Under the pieces are notes generated by a model. The model worked only from the letters and a program-made list of their open reading frames with translations. It was not told the origin of the DNA and made no database searches. A stretch of 64,000 nucleotides of DNA, from contig NZ_JAPWKD010000032.1 of assembly GCF_028283705.1 (NCBI RefSeq), forward strand, positions 620,001-684,000, given 5' to 3'. Below, piece by piece: positions 51,630 through 60,666 of this stretch. Made by a program: the position numbers and the translations under genes. How positions within the stretch are numbered: the stretch's first letter is position 1; each line of letters opens with the position of its first letter. The DNA comes from Pantoea sp. Its GTDB lineage: Bacteria > Pseudomonadota > Gammaproteobacteria > Enterobacterales > Enterobacteriaceae.

Positions 51630-52367
51630 ATGCGACCGATGATTCTGTTTAATCAGGTCAACAAATGGTACGGCGCGTATCAGGCGCTGACCGACCTGAG
51701 TGCCGAGATCAATCCCGGCGAAGTGGTAGTGGTGTGCGGCCCATCCGGCTCCGGCAAATCAACGCTAATCCGCACCGTAAACCGACTGGAACCGATCGAA
51801 TCCGGCCAGATTGTCTTTGATGGCATCGACATCCACGGCAGCAGTACGCGCCTCAACCAGCTGCGCACGCGTATTGGTTTTGTTTTCCAGAGTTTCAACC
51901 TGTTCCCGCATGTGTCGGTGGCAGAGAACATAATGATGTCGCCGATGAAGGTGCTCGGGGTGAAACGTTCTGAAGCGCGTCAGTTGGCGGGGGAACTGCT
52001 GGAACGGGTCGGGCTGTCGCACAAGGCGGATGCCTGGCCGGCGCAGCTGTCGGGTGGTCAGCAGCAACGCGTGGCAATTGCCCGTGCGCTGGCGATGAAG
52101 CCGCCGGTGATGCTGTTTGATGAGCCGACATCAGCACTCGATCCGGAAATGGTCGGTGAAGTGTTATCAGTGATGCGCAGCCTGGCGCAGGAAGGCATGA
52201 CGATGATGTGCGTCACTCACGAGATGAATTTTGCCCGTGAAGTGGCCGACACCATCTGGTTTATGGATCAAGGCCAGATTCTGGAAAAAGCCACGCCGGA
52301 AAAATTCTTCACTCAACCGCAGCACCCGCGTGCCCAGCGCTTTTTAAGCGATTTACGATCCCATTGA
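51630..52367 (+). CDS. Polar amino-acid ABC ATPase
   Basis: A 245-residue GlnQ/GltL-type ATPase with GPSGSGKSTLIRTVNRLE (Walker A), LSGGQQQRVAIARAL (signature), MLFDEPTSALDPE (Walker B) and CVTHEMNFARE. AAGGA ribosome site. Last gene of the operon; two REP-like elements follow its stop. Confidence 0.93.
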   Translation: MRPMILFNQVNKWYGAYQALTDLSAEINPGEVVVVCGPSGSGKSTLIRTVNRLEPIESGQIVFDGIDIHGSSTRLNQLRTRIGFVFQSFNLFPHVSVAENIMMSPMKVLGVKRSEARQLAGELLERVGLSHKADAWPAQLSGGQQQRVAIARALAMKPPVMLFDEPTSALDPEMVGEVLSVMRSLAQEGMTMMCVTHEMNFAREVADTIWFMDQGQILEKATPEKFFTQPQHPRAQRFLSDLRSH

Positions 52368-52382
52368 TTCAAAGCACACACT

Positions 52383-52404
52383 GCGCGATAAATCGCGCCG
52401 CTAC
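52383..52404 (-). repeat. REP-like palindrome
   Basis: Exact reverse-oriented consensus copy. Together with the forward copy at 52449 it forms an inverted pair 44 bases apart. Confidence 0.8.
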
Positions 52405-52448
52405 GAAACCAGCGAAACTTCACGTCCTGGCCAATTATTGCATTCGTT

Positions 52449-52470
52449 GTAGCGGCGCGATTTATCGCGC
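52449..52470 (+). repeat. REP-like palindrome
   Basis: Exact forward consensus copy, partner of the one at 52383. Confidence 0.8.
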
Positions 52471-52618
52471 GACCTCTTTCCCCCTCTCAACATCTGATAT
52501 TTTATGATATTTCCCTGAAATCAATTCCCGCCACCTCTTCTTCACGTTAGCTTTTATACTCTTTAGTCCATATCACTGGCCTGACTGCCAGTTCTTATCT
52601 CTACAAAGGAATGATTTT

Positions 52619-53749
52619 ATGAGCGTAGGATCTATTTCAGCCTCATACGGCACGACGGCAAATAATATTGAAACGAACTGGCGTTTTGTTCAGTGCCACA
52701 GCGGAGGGATTGCCCCTGTTAATTTAAGCAATTACATCATCGATATTGCGGTGGCTAACAGCAATGATATCACGCTTGATAATTGTAAGGTGGGGATTAA
52801 GAATAGAGAACCAGAAAAATGGGAAGTGGTTTTCTCATCTGATGGCCGGGTGAAACTGAATGAATGCACGATTAAAGGCATCGTCTACGCCCCCAATGGT
52901 GATACCGAGATCGAAAAATGTTTAATTCAGGGGAAAGTTGATGGCAGAAGCGCGCCTGTCACCTTAATAACCACGGAAATCAGAAGCCCGGATTACACAA
53001 AATACGCAACTGTACCTGAATCAGGATTTGGCGAGTGGATAAACGTTCTCAAAGATCATGATGATGAAATTTATCAGTTTACTACCACCGACATCGAACG
53101 TTACAGCAATCTGCTGGAAATGAATACCGAACATTACGGATTATATCACATTGCAATCTCGACCGACGATAACGATATCGAATGTCGGGAACAATGCAAA
53201 ATATATGGTGATATCATTAACGACTTCCTGGATATTGAAAACCCGACCAGAGATATTAAGGTTTTTGATTCAATGATCGCAGGGAGCATCGTAAACCGCA
53301 CCGGCAGCACATTGCTGGAAAGAAGCAGTGCAAAAGCCGTTTATAGTAATACACAAAAAACCGAGATAAATAACTCAGATGTCGGTTTTATTTATAGCGT
53401 GAACAGTGATACACATATTAATAATCATTCTGTCATCAAACATGGCGCAATGCTGGGAGGCATGATGAACCGGATTTCATCCTCAACTCTCCATGACTCC
53501 GTGCAGCTGAAGGGACAAATTCTGACTATCGAAGACCACTCCATCGTTGATAAGGTTTGTTTACCGCAACCCCATGAAGTCAGAGGAGAGTTTGATTTTA
53601 CCGAGATCAGACTTAACAGTGGCTCCACGCTTCATGCTATCGAAACTGAAGGACAGCGGTGTCGCTTAGTTATTGGAAAAGATGCTGTCTTTACCCCCCT
53701 GAACACTGGGGACCCCATCCCTGCCAATGTGGAAATTCATTTTATTTAA
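52619..53749 (+). CDS. Beta-helix-like protein of unknown function, copy 1
   Basis: A 376-residue protein I cannot name. It has no signal peptide or membrane helix; the first 20 residues are rich in S, T, A and N. Short strand-turn rungs recur about every 20 residues (ITLDNCKVGIK, VKLNECTIKGIVYAPNG, TEIEKCLIQGKVDG, KVFDSMIAGSIVNRTG, HINNHSVIKHGAMLGG, LTIEDHSIVDKV), suggesting a right-handed beta-helix as in bactofilins or pectate-lyase folds. A helical insert lies at about 138-180. It is about half identical to the next gene. Lower GC than neighbours suggests acquisition. AAAGGA ribosome site. Confidence 0.7.
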   Translation: MSVGSISASYGTTANNIETNWRFVQCHSGGIAPVNLSNYIIDIAVANSNDITLDNCKVGIKNREPEKWEVVFSSDGRVKLNECTIKGIVYAPNGDTEIEKCLIQGKVDGRSAPVTLITTEIRSPDYTKYATVPESGFGEWINVLKDHDDEIYQFTTTDIERYSNLLEMNTEHYGLYHIAISTDDNDIECREQCKIYGDIINDFLDIENPTRDIKVFDSMIAGSIVNRTGSTLLERSSAKAVYSNTQKTEINNSDVGFIYSVNSDTHINNHSVIKHGAMLGGMMNRISSSTLHDSVQLKGQILTIEDHSIVDKVCLPQPHEVRGEFDFTEIRLNSGSTLHAIETEGQRCRLVIGKDAVFTPLNTGDPIPANVEIHFI

Positions 53750-53807
53750 CTTTATGCTCTGGTCGTCATCAATGGCGACCAGTCGCTATTAATATAAGGG
53801 AATAATG

Positions 53808-54938
53808 ATGAGCATAAGTTCTATTTCGACCTCACCCGGTGCAGCAGCAAGGAATTCTGACAGTGACTGGCAATATTCGGAGCAGATATATGCGCGTAAC
53901 CCTCTTCAGATGAGCAATCATATTATTAATTTTGATATTCACTGTACTGAAAGTATCATCCTTACCAATTGCTACGTTGGCGCTAAGCATACTGACCCTG
54001 AAGCCGATGAAGCCGTTTATTCTTATCGTGGACTCGTGGTGATGAATGACTGCACCATTAAAGGCGTGGTTAACGCACCGAGCGGCCACATCAAGGCGAA
54101 AGATTGTTTAATTATCGGGAAAGTAACAGGTTCGATCTTCCCAATCACCTTAACCACAACGGAAATCAGAAGTCGGGACTATATAAAAACAGAGATCACA
54201 CCGCGATCCGGATTTGATGCCTGGATAGATAGTATCAAAGATAGCGACGATGCCATTTATCAATTTAACATTGCTGATATTGATTATTATAACTCTCTGA
54301 TGGACCCTGAGGATGACAAAAATGTCGATAGCTTAACTCACTTTGCTATTTTAGCCGACGACGATGATGTCGAATGTCATGATAGGTGTAAAATATACGG
54401 AGATATTATTAACAATCGTTACTGTATAGACGATGATGGACGGGAAATAAAAGTATACAAATCATTGGTCGCGGGAAGCATTCTGAATAATGGTGGCAAT
54501 ACTCTGCTGGAGCAAAGCAGTGCCAAAGCTGTTTATAGTCAGGAAGGATTGACAGAGATAAATAACTCCACAGTGGATTTTATTTATGCTAAAGATAGCA
54601 ATACACTGATTCACAACCATTCCGTCATCAGACAGGGTGCCATCCTGGGTGGCCGGAATAATGAAATCCTCTCTTCGACCCTCAATGGTGCCGTGAAGCT
54701 ACGGGGGCACACGCTGATAATGAAAGAAAATACCGTTGTTGATGAAATCTGCTTACCTCCACCGGGAGAAACTAAAGGAGACTTTATTCCCTGTATTACG
54801 CTGGAAAGTGGCTCTGTCCTGAAAGCGCTTGAAACTCATGGACAACCCTGTTGTATACGCATTGGTGAAGGGGCCACCTTCACACTACTGATTAACCCGG
54901 AGATTATTCCTGGAAATGTGGAAATTATTTATCTGTAA
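53808..54938 (+). CDS. Beta-helix-like protein of unknown function, copy 2
   Basis: A 376-residue paralogue of the upstream gene, equal in length and co-linear throughout. Shared blocks include CTIKGVVNAPSGH, TLTTTEIRSRDY, CKIYGDIIN, NTLLEQSSAKAVYS and HNHSVIRQGAILGG. The N-terminus (MSISSISTSPGAAARN) resembles the Ser-rich unstructured starts of type III effectors, but this is only an impression. ATG 53808 matches the paralogue's start; an adjacent ATG at 53805 is possible. An imperfect hairpin lies between the two genes. Confidence 0.7.
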   Translation: MSISSISTSPGAAARNSDSDWQYSEQIYARNPLQMSNHIINFDIHCTESIILTNCYVGAKHTDPEADEAVYSYRGLVVMNDCTIKGVVNAPSGHIKAKDCLIIGKVTGSIFPITLTTTEIRSRDYIKTEITPRSGFDAWIDSIKDSDDAIYQFNIADIDYYNSLMDPEDDKNVDSLTHFAILADDDDVECHDRCKIYGDIINNRYCIDDDGREIKVYKSLVAGSILNNGGNTLLEQSSAKAVYSQEGLTEINNSTVDFIYAKDSNTLIHNHSVIRQGAILGGRNNEILSSTLNGAVKLRGHTLIMKENTVVDEICLPPPGETKGDFIPCITLESGSVLKALETHGQPCCIRIGEGATFTLLINPEIIPGNVEIIYL

Positions 54939-54948
54939 TCTAAAAACC

Positions 54949-54970
54949 GCGCGATAAATCGCGCCGCTAC
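54949..54970 (-). repeat. REP-like palindrome
   Basis: Exact reverse-oriented consensus copy, just after the second beta-helix gene; partner of the variant at 54990. Confidence 0.8.
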
Positions 54971-54989
54971 GCTTCTGCATACACGGTTT

Positions 54990-55011
54990 GTAGCAGCGCA
55001 ATTTATTGCGC
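54990..55011 (+). repeat. REP-like palindrome, variant GCGCAATTTATTGCGC
   Basis: Variant with compensated arms, the same variant as at 14501. It lies 15 bases beyond the stop of the convergent dehydrogenase gene. Confidence 0.7.
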
Positions 55012-55026
55012 GTAGGAATGTTCGAT

Positions 55027-56196
55027 TCAGCAATCAACCCACACCGCACCGGCATCAGCCGACTGCACGCACTGCCCGACCCAGCGCACCCCCATCAGTC
55101 CTGCGTGCACATCGGGATACCAGAAGTTCTCCAGGAAAGCCTTATCAGCACGGTCGGTGGCATCCATCGCCAGCGCAAAACGACGATAGAGATTGGACCA
55201 TGCTTCAAACAACCCTTCAGGGTGACCGCCGCCAATACGATCCTCCTCTAACGCACGCCCGTACAAATACCCCATGCCGCGCTCCAGAATCTGCACCGGC
55301 TCGCCCTGCACTTCGTAACGCAGCTGATTCGGCTGTTCATCCCACCATTCCAGGCTGGCCTTCTCACCAATCACCCGCACCTTTTGGCCGTGCATCGAAC
55401 CGCAATTCACCGCCGATGCCCACATGGTGCCCACCGCACCATTGTCATACTCCATCATCACAAAGGCGTTATCTTCCAGCGGTGCGCGGCTTTTGACGAA
55501 GCTCTGGCGGCTGCACAACAGACGTTTGACCTTCAGCTTCGGCACCATCGTTTCAGCGATAAACAGCGGATGCGTGGCAAGATCCCCCAGCACATAGCTG
55601 GGGCCAACAAAACGCGGATCGACACGCCATTTGGTGCTGGGATTTTGCAACTCCACCGCCTCGTTATGGAAACCGTGGGCAAACTGCATATTGATGATGC
55701 GAATCTCCCCCAGTAAGCCCTCAGCAATCATCTCCCGGGCCTGATGAATCAACTGATGACCGGCATAGCCGTAAGTCACCCCGATGATTTTTTTCTTCTC
55801 CGCACACAGTTTTTCCAGCTCATCAGCCTCAGCAACGGTGAAGCACAGAGGTTTTTCACAGACCACATGCAGCCCGGCGTTTAACGCGGCACGGCAAATG
55901 GCGAAATGGGTGTTGTTGGGGGTAGCGATGGAGACCGCCTCGATACCGTCGGCGCGCGCCGCCTCAGCCACGAACATCGTTTCATAATCGGGATAGCAAC
56001 GATCTGGTGTCACGCCCAGCGCCACGCCAAAGGCCCGGCCACGTTCAGCGTCGATATCGAACGCTCCGGCCTGCAACACAAAATTGCCGTCACGCAGGGC
56101 AGCGGAACGATGAATGTAACCAATCTGGCTGGTGCCACCGCCGCCAACCATACCCCAACGCAGTGAACGATCGAGAGCTTTAGTGCCGTTAATCAT
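55027..56196 (-). CDS. Gfo/Idh/MocA-family dehydrogenase
   Basis: NAD(P)-dependent sugar oxidoreductase, 389 residues. The Rossmann motif is MVGGGGTSQIG; VVCEKPLCFTVAEADEL is the family EKP motif with the catalytic lysine; GDLATHPLFIAE holds the late D/H pair. ATG 56196 has GAGGA; an in-frame ATG 53 codons upstream is rejected because it lies inside the IolE-like gene. Ten bases after that gene, so both are one operon for an inositol-like sugar. Confidence 0.88.
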   Translation of the reverse strand: MINGTKALDRSLRWGMVGGGGTSQIGYIHRSAALRDGNFVLQAGAFDIDAERGRAFGVALGVTPDRCYPDYETMFVAEAARADGIEAVSIATPNNTHFAICRAALNAGLHVVCEKPLCFTVAEADELEKLCAEKKKIIGVTYGYAGHQLIHQAREMIAEGLLGEIRIINMQFAHGFHNEAVELQNPSTKWRVDPRFVGPSYVLGDLATHPLFIAETMVPKLKVKRLLCSRQSFVKSRAPLEDNAFVMMEYDNGAVGTMWASAVNCGSMHGQKVRVIGEKASLEWWDEQPNQLRYEVQGEPVQILERGMGYLYGRALEEDRIGGGHPEGLFEAWSNLYRRFALAMDATDRADKAFLENFWYPDVHAGLMGVRWVGQCVQSADAGAVWVDC

Positions 56197-56206
56197 GATG
56201 TTGTCC

Positions 56207-57130
56207 TCAGAATCCGACGGATTGCAGATAGTGCAGGCTGGCAGTGACATCGCGCAGGCTGGTGTCAGCATTGCGCGGGTCGCGCTCCTGTTCGATGGTG
56301 ATCCAGCCCTGATAATTACGTTCCGCCAGGAAGCCGCGCACCGCCGGGTAATCAATCGCCCCTTTACCTATCGGGCACATCACCCCTTCGGCACAGGCAG
56401 CAAAGAAATCGACGCCACGAGCAATCACATCCCGCCACACAGCCTCGTTAACGTCTTTGAAGTGCAGATAATCGATGCGATCCCAGTAGCGATTCAACCA
56501 GGTAATCGGGTCCATGCCGGAGTAGTACAGATGGCCGGTATCGAGGCACAAACCGGCGACTTCGTGCGGAATATCCTGCACCAGCTGTTCCAGTTCATCG
56601 GCGAATTCAATGCAGCCACCAGCATGGGGATGGATCACCGCACGCACGCCATATTCCTGCCAGGCAATCTCGCTCAGGGTGGTGATGTGCTGCATCATGC
56701 GCTGCCAGTCGTCCGTTGCCAGACGCGGCGCTTTATCGGACTGACCGGCATATTTCGCCCGTTCGGGATTACCGAAATCGATAATCACCAGGTAGGGGGC
56801 CGGTTGGTTTACGCCGTGGGTTTTCTCTGCTGTCGGCACCTGGGACAGGTTGCGGCAGATGTTGTGCGTCAGCTCCACCATCGCCGGGAAATTGGCCGCA
56901 CTCACCAGGTCGTCAAACAGAGTACCCGCCACCAGTGACAGGTTGTGTAACTCCAGCTGCTGACGCAGTTCGCGGGCATCCACCGGCAGGTAGCTCCAGG
57001 GGCCAAGTTCAATGCTGCGGTAACCCGCCTGCGCCGCTTCACTCAGGACTTTTTGCCACGGTGGCAGGAAGGGATTTTTCGGATCATCAACGCCCCAGCT
57101 ACAGGGCGCATTGGCGATATGAATAGTCAT
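56207..57130 (-). CDS. IolE-like sugar dehydratase/isomerase (TIM barrel)
   Basis: A 307-residue xylose-isomerase-like TIM-barrel enzyme, similar to inosose dehydratase IolE: IANAPCSWGVDDPKNP at the start is typical, with metal ligands in VIHPHAGGCIEF, LCLDTGHLYYSG, YLHFKDVN and ITIEQERDP. AAGGA site before ATG 57130. First gene of a two-gene operon behind LacI-type operators. Confidence 0.85.
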   Translation of the reverse strand: MTIHIANAPCSWGVDDPKNPFLPPWQKVLSEAAQAGYRSIELGPWSYLPVDARELRQQLELHNLSLVAGTLFDDLVSAANFPAMVELTHNICRNLSQVPTAEKTHGVNQPAPYLVIIDFGNPERAKYAGQSDKAPRLATDDWQRMMQHITTLSEIAWQEYGVRAVIHPHAGGCIEFADELEQLVQDIPHEVAGLCLDTGHLYYSGMDPITWLNRYWDRIDYLHFKDVNEAVWRDVIARGVDFFAACAEGVMCPIGKGAIDYPAVRGFLAERNYQGWITIEQERDPRNADTSLRDVTASLHYLQSVGF

Positions 57131-57191
57131 GATCGTTCCTTGCTGTGATTGATGGGGCAAGTATCAAATAAAAATTTCATCCTCAACAAGC

Positions 57192-57257
57192 ATGAAACTT
57201 TCATTTTTTGATAACGATCATGTTATTTATTATCACAAAAATGATAACTTTCTATCA
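57192..57257. promoter_or_regulatory. LacI-type operator cluster before the IolE-like operon
   Basis: Three palindromes in 66 bases: ATGAAACTTTCAT (57192-57204), a TGATAA...TTATCA pair (57209 onward) and TGATAACTTTCTATCA (57242-57257). The last resembles TGATAGAAATTTTATCA upstream of the adjacent lacI-type gene, so the same regulator probably binds both. Confidence 0.55.
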
Positions 57258-57272
57258 TTTCATATAAAAACA

Positions 57273-57294
57273 GCGCGATAAATCGCGCCGTTAC
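57273..57294 (-). repeat. REP-like palindrome
   Basis: Reverse-oriented copy with one change (CGTTAC for CGCTAC), between the lacI-type gene and the operator cluster. Confidence 0.75.
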
Positions 57295-57319
57295 GCTGAT
57301 GTGCGGTTTTTAAACGCCG

Positions 57320-58348
57320 TCAGAGGTTCTCGCGCGTCACAATATCGAACGGCAACGTCACCTGGGTGAAATGCTCATGGCCCCCGGCCTGCTGCTGTTG
57401 CAGCGTTTGTACCAGCGTCAGAGCCAGATCCTCAATGCGATGGCGCAGCATCACCGTGATGGTACCGTCAATCAAGGCCAGATCACCATCACTGACCGGG
57501 CCGTGGCAAATCAGCGCCACCCGCCGTTGCGGCTGTTCACGCAGGGCACGGATCACCCCTTCAACCCCACCGCATGGTGCGAAGATCAGAGCCAGATCGG
57601 CATGGTCATCCAGCAGGCGGCGCGTCGCCTGATAACCCCCCTCGATCGACTCATGGGTTTTTAACGGTTCCAGCACCCGGCGCGTGCTGTCCTGTTCGCG
57701 CAGGTAAGAACGGAAGCTGATTTCGCAGCTTTCCTGGCAGGTAAAACGGTGGTCGCCCACCAGCACAGCCACCGGGCCAGGCTGATGCAGCAAATGCGTT
57801 GTCATCCAGCCTGCGGTACGCCCGGCTTTTTGGTTATCCAGCCCGAAGTACCCTGCGTGACCACAGGGGGAGAAATTGGAAAACAGCGCATAAACCTTCA
57901 CCCCCTGGCGCGATATGCTTTCAATTGCCCGGCGGATCAGCGGATGGTCGAGCGCCACCAACCCAATTGCGTCCACCTGTTGCGCCAGGGTATGCAGCGA
58001 GGCCACCACCGCATCAACATCATCAATGTCATGCCAGAAAAACTGCGGTTCGCTGCCTGCCGGATGCAGCGGCTGCGCCTGTGCGCGCAGGGCATCGGTC
58101 AGCGACTGATAAAACGAATAGCTTTTTGCCAGCAGAATAAAACCCATACGCAGCGAGACGGCGGACACCTGCTGCCCCGGGTGCAGCAAAGGCATCAGAT
58201 CAGCGCGATAGCCCATACGGCTCGCCGCCTCCAGCACCTTCTGTTCGGTGGCGGCGCGCACCGGCGCACGGCGATTAAGCACGCGATCAACGGTTGCCAC
58301 ACCGACACCGGCAGCAGCGGCGATGGCATTCATGGTGATTTTACTCAT
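57320..58348 (-). CDS. LacI-family regulator 1
   Basis: A 342-residue repressor. Residues 3-50 are the LacI headpiece (MNAIAAAAGVGVATVDRVLNRR) and the remainder is a periplasmic-binding-like sensor of the type that binds sugars (VALDHPLIRRAIESISRQGVKVYALF). It lies between two divergent sugar operons, with matching operators on both sides, so it likely represses both and itself. Confidence 0.9.
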   Translation of the reverse strand: MSKITMNAIAAAAGVGVATVDRVLNRRAPVRAATEQKVLEAASRMGYRADLMPLLHPGQQVSAVSLRMGFILLAKSYSFYQSLTDALRAQAQPLHPAGSEPQFFWHDIDDVDAVVASLHTLAQQVDAIGLVALDHPLIRRAIESISRQGVKVYALFSNFSPCGHAGYFGLDNQKAGRTAGWMTTHLLHQPGPVAVLVGDHRFTCQESCEISFRSYLREQDSTRRVLEPLKTHESIEGGYQATRRLLDDHADLALIFAPCGGVEGVIRALREQPQRRVALICHGPVSDGDLALIDGTITVMLRHRIEDLALTLVQTLQQQQAGGHEHFTQVTLPFDIVTRENL

Positions 58349-58368
58349 GCCAGATTTCCAGGATTAAA

Positions 58369-58385
58369 TGATAGAAATTTTATCA
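58369..58385. promoter_or_regulatory. LacI-type operator upstream of regulator 1
   Basis: TGATAGAAATTTTATCA, a near-perfect 17-base palindrome 20 bases before the regulator start; similar to the operator at 57242. Confidence 0.55.
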
Positions 58386-58677
58386 AAAATAATGCCTCAG
58401 CCACATCAAAAGTGCCAATGCTTCATGCTGGAAATCGCCATGTCTGATAGAGAATCTCTCATAATTTTGATCCCCTTCGCAAAAATGAAATGAATAATTT
58501 CACATCAATATCATTCGGAATAAATGTTTGATAATTATTTTTACTGACGACGCCTGAAAACGGGTTGATGGATTTGCATCAGCAAAGCGTTAGAGCGGCC
58601 AGCTGCGCCTTCCTATAGTGGTTAACGGCCTGCCTGGTCGCCCGATGTGTTACGTATCGAAGAAAAACGGAGATGAT

Positions 58678-59715
58678 ATGTTCCCTTCAACCTTACCTGT
58701 ACCCCGTCGTCACCCTGTTAACCAGATTCCCGCGCTGCGCTGGGGCATTGTCGGCCCCGGCTGGATTGCTGACCACTTTGCCAATGCGCTGCGTCATCAC
58801 ACGCAACAACAGCTGGTGGCGGTCGCGTCACGCAGCATGGAGAAAGCGCAGGCGTTTGCCAGCAAATGGGATATTCCCCACGCCTGTGCAGGTATTGATG
58901 CCTTGCTGAACCGCAACGATATTGATGTGGTGTATATCGCCACGCCGCATAACCACCATTTCCCTGATGGTTTACGCACATTGCAGGCTGGCAAGCATGT
59001 GCTGATTGAAAAGCCGCTGACGCTGAATGCGCAGCAGGCGTTGCAGTTACACCAGGAAGCGCAGCAACAGCAGCGCCTGTGTCTTGAAGCCATGTGGTGC
59101 GACTACGCGCCAAAATACGATGTGATCCGCCAGCTGCTGGCAGATGGCGCACTCGGTGAGGTTCATACCCTGATTGCCGATCATGGTGAGTATTTCACTC
59201 AGGATCACCGCATTTTCAACGCCGATCTGGCAGGGGGTCCGATGCTGGATCTCGGCAGCTACCTGATAAGTTTCAGCGTGCTGGTGGCAGGGGCACCGGA
59301 CAGCATTATCGCCGTGGGTCAGCCTGCGCCTGGCGGCGTCAACGGCCAGACCTCAATGCTGCTGACCCATCCCGGCGGGATGCAGGCGGTGCTGAACACC
59401 ACTTTGTTCAGTAACACGCCCGGTACGGCGGTGATCGCAGGTCGCGATGCCACCCTGTATCTCGATGGGCAATTTTACACCCCCGGCAACTTCCGTCTGA
59501 CCTCCAGCGATGGCCGCCACACGCTGCGCTGGGAAGAACCCAATAATCGCTATATCCAGCTTTCTCATGAAATCGAACATACCGCCTGGTGCATCCATCA
59601 GGGCCTGATCGACTCACCGGTTCGTCCGCTTGCCACCTCGCGGGCAACGCTTAACGCGATGGATGAAGTGAGACGCCAGATCGGTGTGGTTTTCAATGAA
59701 GAGCGACCGGCTTAA
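58678..59715 (+). CDS. Gfo/Idh/MocA-family dehydrogenase (dihydrodiol dehydrogenase-like)
   Basis: A 345-residue NAD(P) oxidoreductase. LRWGIVGPGWIADHFANAL is the Rossmann motif and HVLIEKPLTLNAQQAL the EKP motif; GGPMLDLGSYLISF is typical of the dimeric dihydrodiol dehydrogenase-like branch. The ATG at 58678 has CGGAG; 20 upstream codons are rejected. It lies 16 bases before the IolH-like gene. Confidence 0.88.
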   Translation: MFPSTLPVPRRHPVNQIPALRWGIVGPGWIADHFANALRHHTQQQLVAVASRSMEKAQAFASKWDIPHACAGIDALLNRNDIDVVYIATPHNHHFPDGLRTLQAGKHVLIEKPLTLNAQQALQLHQEAQQQQRLCLEAMWCDYAPKYDVIRQLLADGALGEVHTLIADHGEYFTQDHRIFNADLAGGPMLDLGSYLISFSVLVAGAPDSIIAVGQPAPGGVNGQTSMLLTHPGGMQAVLNTTLFSNTPGTAVIAGRDATLYLDGQFYTPGNFRLTSSDGRHTLRWEEPNNRYIQLSHEIEHTAWCIHQGLIDSPVRPLATSRATLNAMDEVRRQIGVVFNEERPA

Positions 59716-59731
59716 CGCGCAGGAGAAAACA

Positions 59732-60610
59732 ATGAAAATCGCTTTTGACGTAGATGTCATCCGTGACCTTGGTATCACCCGCATGGTGCATCAGGTGGCG
59801 GAATGGGGCTACAAGTACATTGAACAGTCGCCGCATCCGCAAATTAACCCATTCTATAAACACCCGAAAGCCAGCCGTGAAATCATGACGGAATACAAGA
59901 ACGCGCTGCGTTCGACCGGGCTGGAAATCTCCTCGTTTATCGTGGTGTATCGCTGGTCCGGTCCGGATGAATTACGTCGCCAGGCGGCAGTGAAGAACTG
60001 GAAACGCATGATTGAAATCGCCGTGGAAATGGGGGTACCGGTGATCAATACCGAGCTGTCCGGCAACCCGAACGAGCCGGAGATCTGTGAAGAGATGTTC
60101 TATCGTTCGATGGAAGAGCTGCTGCCGATTATCGAACGTGAAGGTATTCGCGTGGAAATTCAGGCGCATCCGTGGGACTTCTGCGAAGAGAGCAACGAAA
60201 CAGCGGATATCGTGAAGTCATTCCGCAGCGATCATGTGAAATACATCTACAGCGCGCCGCACACTTTCTTCTATGACAAAGGCAAAGGCGATGTGAAAAG
60301 CATGCTGCAATACGCCGGGGATGACCTGTCGCATATGCTGATTGCCGATACCATGAACCACACCAAACATTGCCGCTATATCGTTAACCCGCCGGGCGTG
60401 GATGCCACCATCCACCAGCATGTGGGAGTCGGCGAAGGGGAGGTTAATTTTGATGCCTTGTTCGAAGCGCTGCGCGAGATGGATTTCGCCAACCGCAGCT
60501 TTAAAGTGGGCGGCGAATCAATCATCTCGGCGGCGCTGTTTGGCTATCCCGAGAAAATGAAGTATCAGGCAGTGGAAACCCGCGAACTGATTGAACGCGA
60601 GTTATTGTAG
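59732..60610 (+). CDS. IolH-like sugar phosphate isomerase/epimerase
   Basis: A 292-residue TIM-barrel protein. The N-terminus (MKIAFDVDVIRD, VAEWGYKYIEQSPHPQINPFYKHPKASRE) and NWKRMIEIAVEMG, NTELSGNPNEPE, RSMEELLPIIEREGI follow IolH of myo-inositol catabolism. Ligands sit in EIQAHPWDF and IADTMNHTKH. CAGGAG site. A REP-like palindrome begins at its stop codon. Confidence 0.85.
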   Translation: MKIAFDVDVIRDLGITRMVHQVAEWGYKYIEQSPHPQINPFYKHPKASREIMTEYKNALRSTGLEISSFIVVYRWSGPDELRRQAAVKNWKRMIEIAVEMGVPVINTELSGNPNEPEICEEMFYRSMEELLPIIEREGIRVEIQAHPWDFCEESNETADIVKSFRSDHVKYIYSAPHTFFYDKGKGDVKSMLQYAGDDLSHMLIADTMNHTKHCRYIVNPPGVDATIHQHVGVGEGEVNFDALFEALREMDFANRSFKVGGESIISAALFGYPEKMKYQAVETRELIERELL

Positions 60611-60628
60611 CGGCGCGATTCATCGCGC
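60607..60628 (+). repeat. REP-like palindrome at the end of the IolH-like gene
   Basis: Forward copy with one change (CGATTCATCG); its GTAG supplies the TAG stop of the IolH-like gene. Confidence 0.75.
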
Positions 60629-60644
60629 GGTGTTTTTCGGCATC

Positions 60645-60666
60645 GCGCGATTTCTCGCGCCGTTAC
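60645..60666 (-). repeat. REP-like palindrome at the end of the IolG-like gene
   Basis: Reverse copy with small changes (CGATTTCTCG, GTTAC); its GTAA supplies the stop of the convergent dehydrogenase. With the copy at 60607 it forms an inverted pair joining two convergent genes. Confidence 0.72.
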
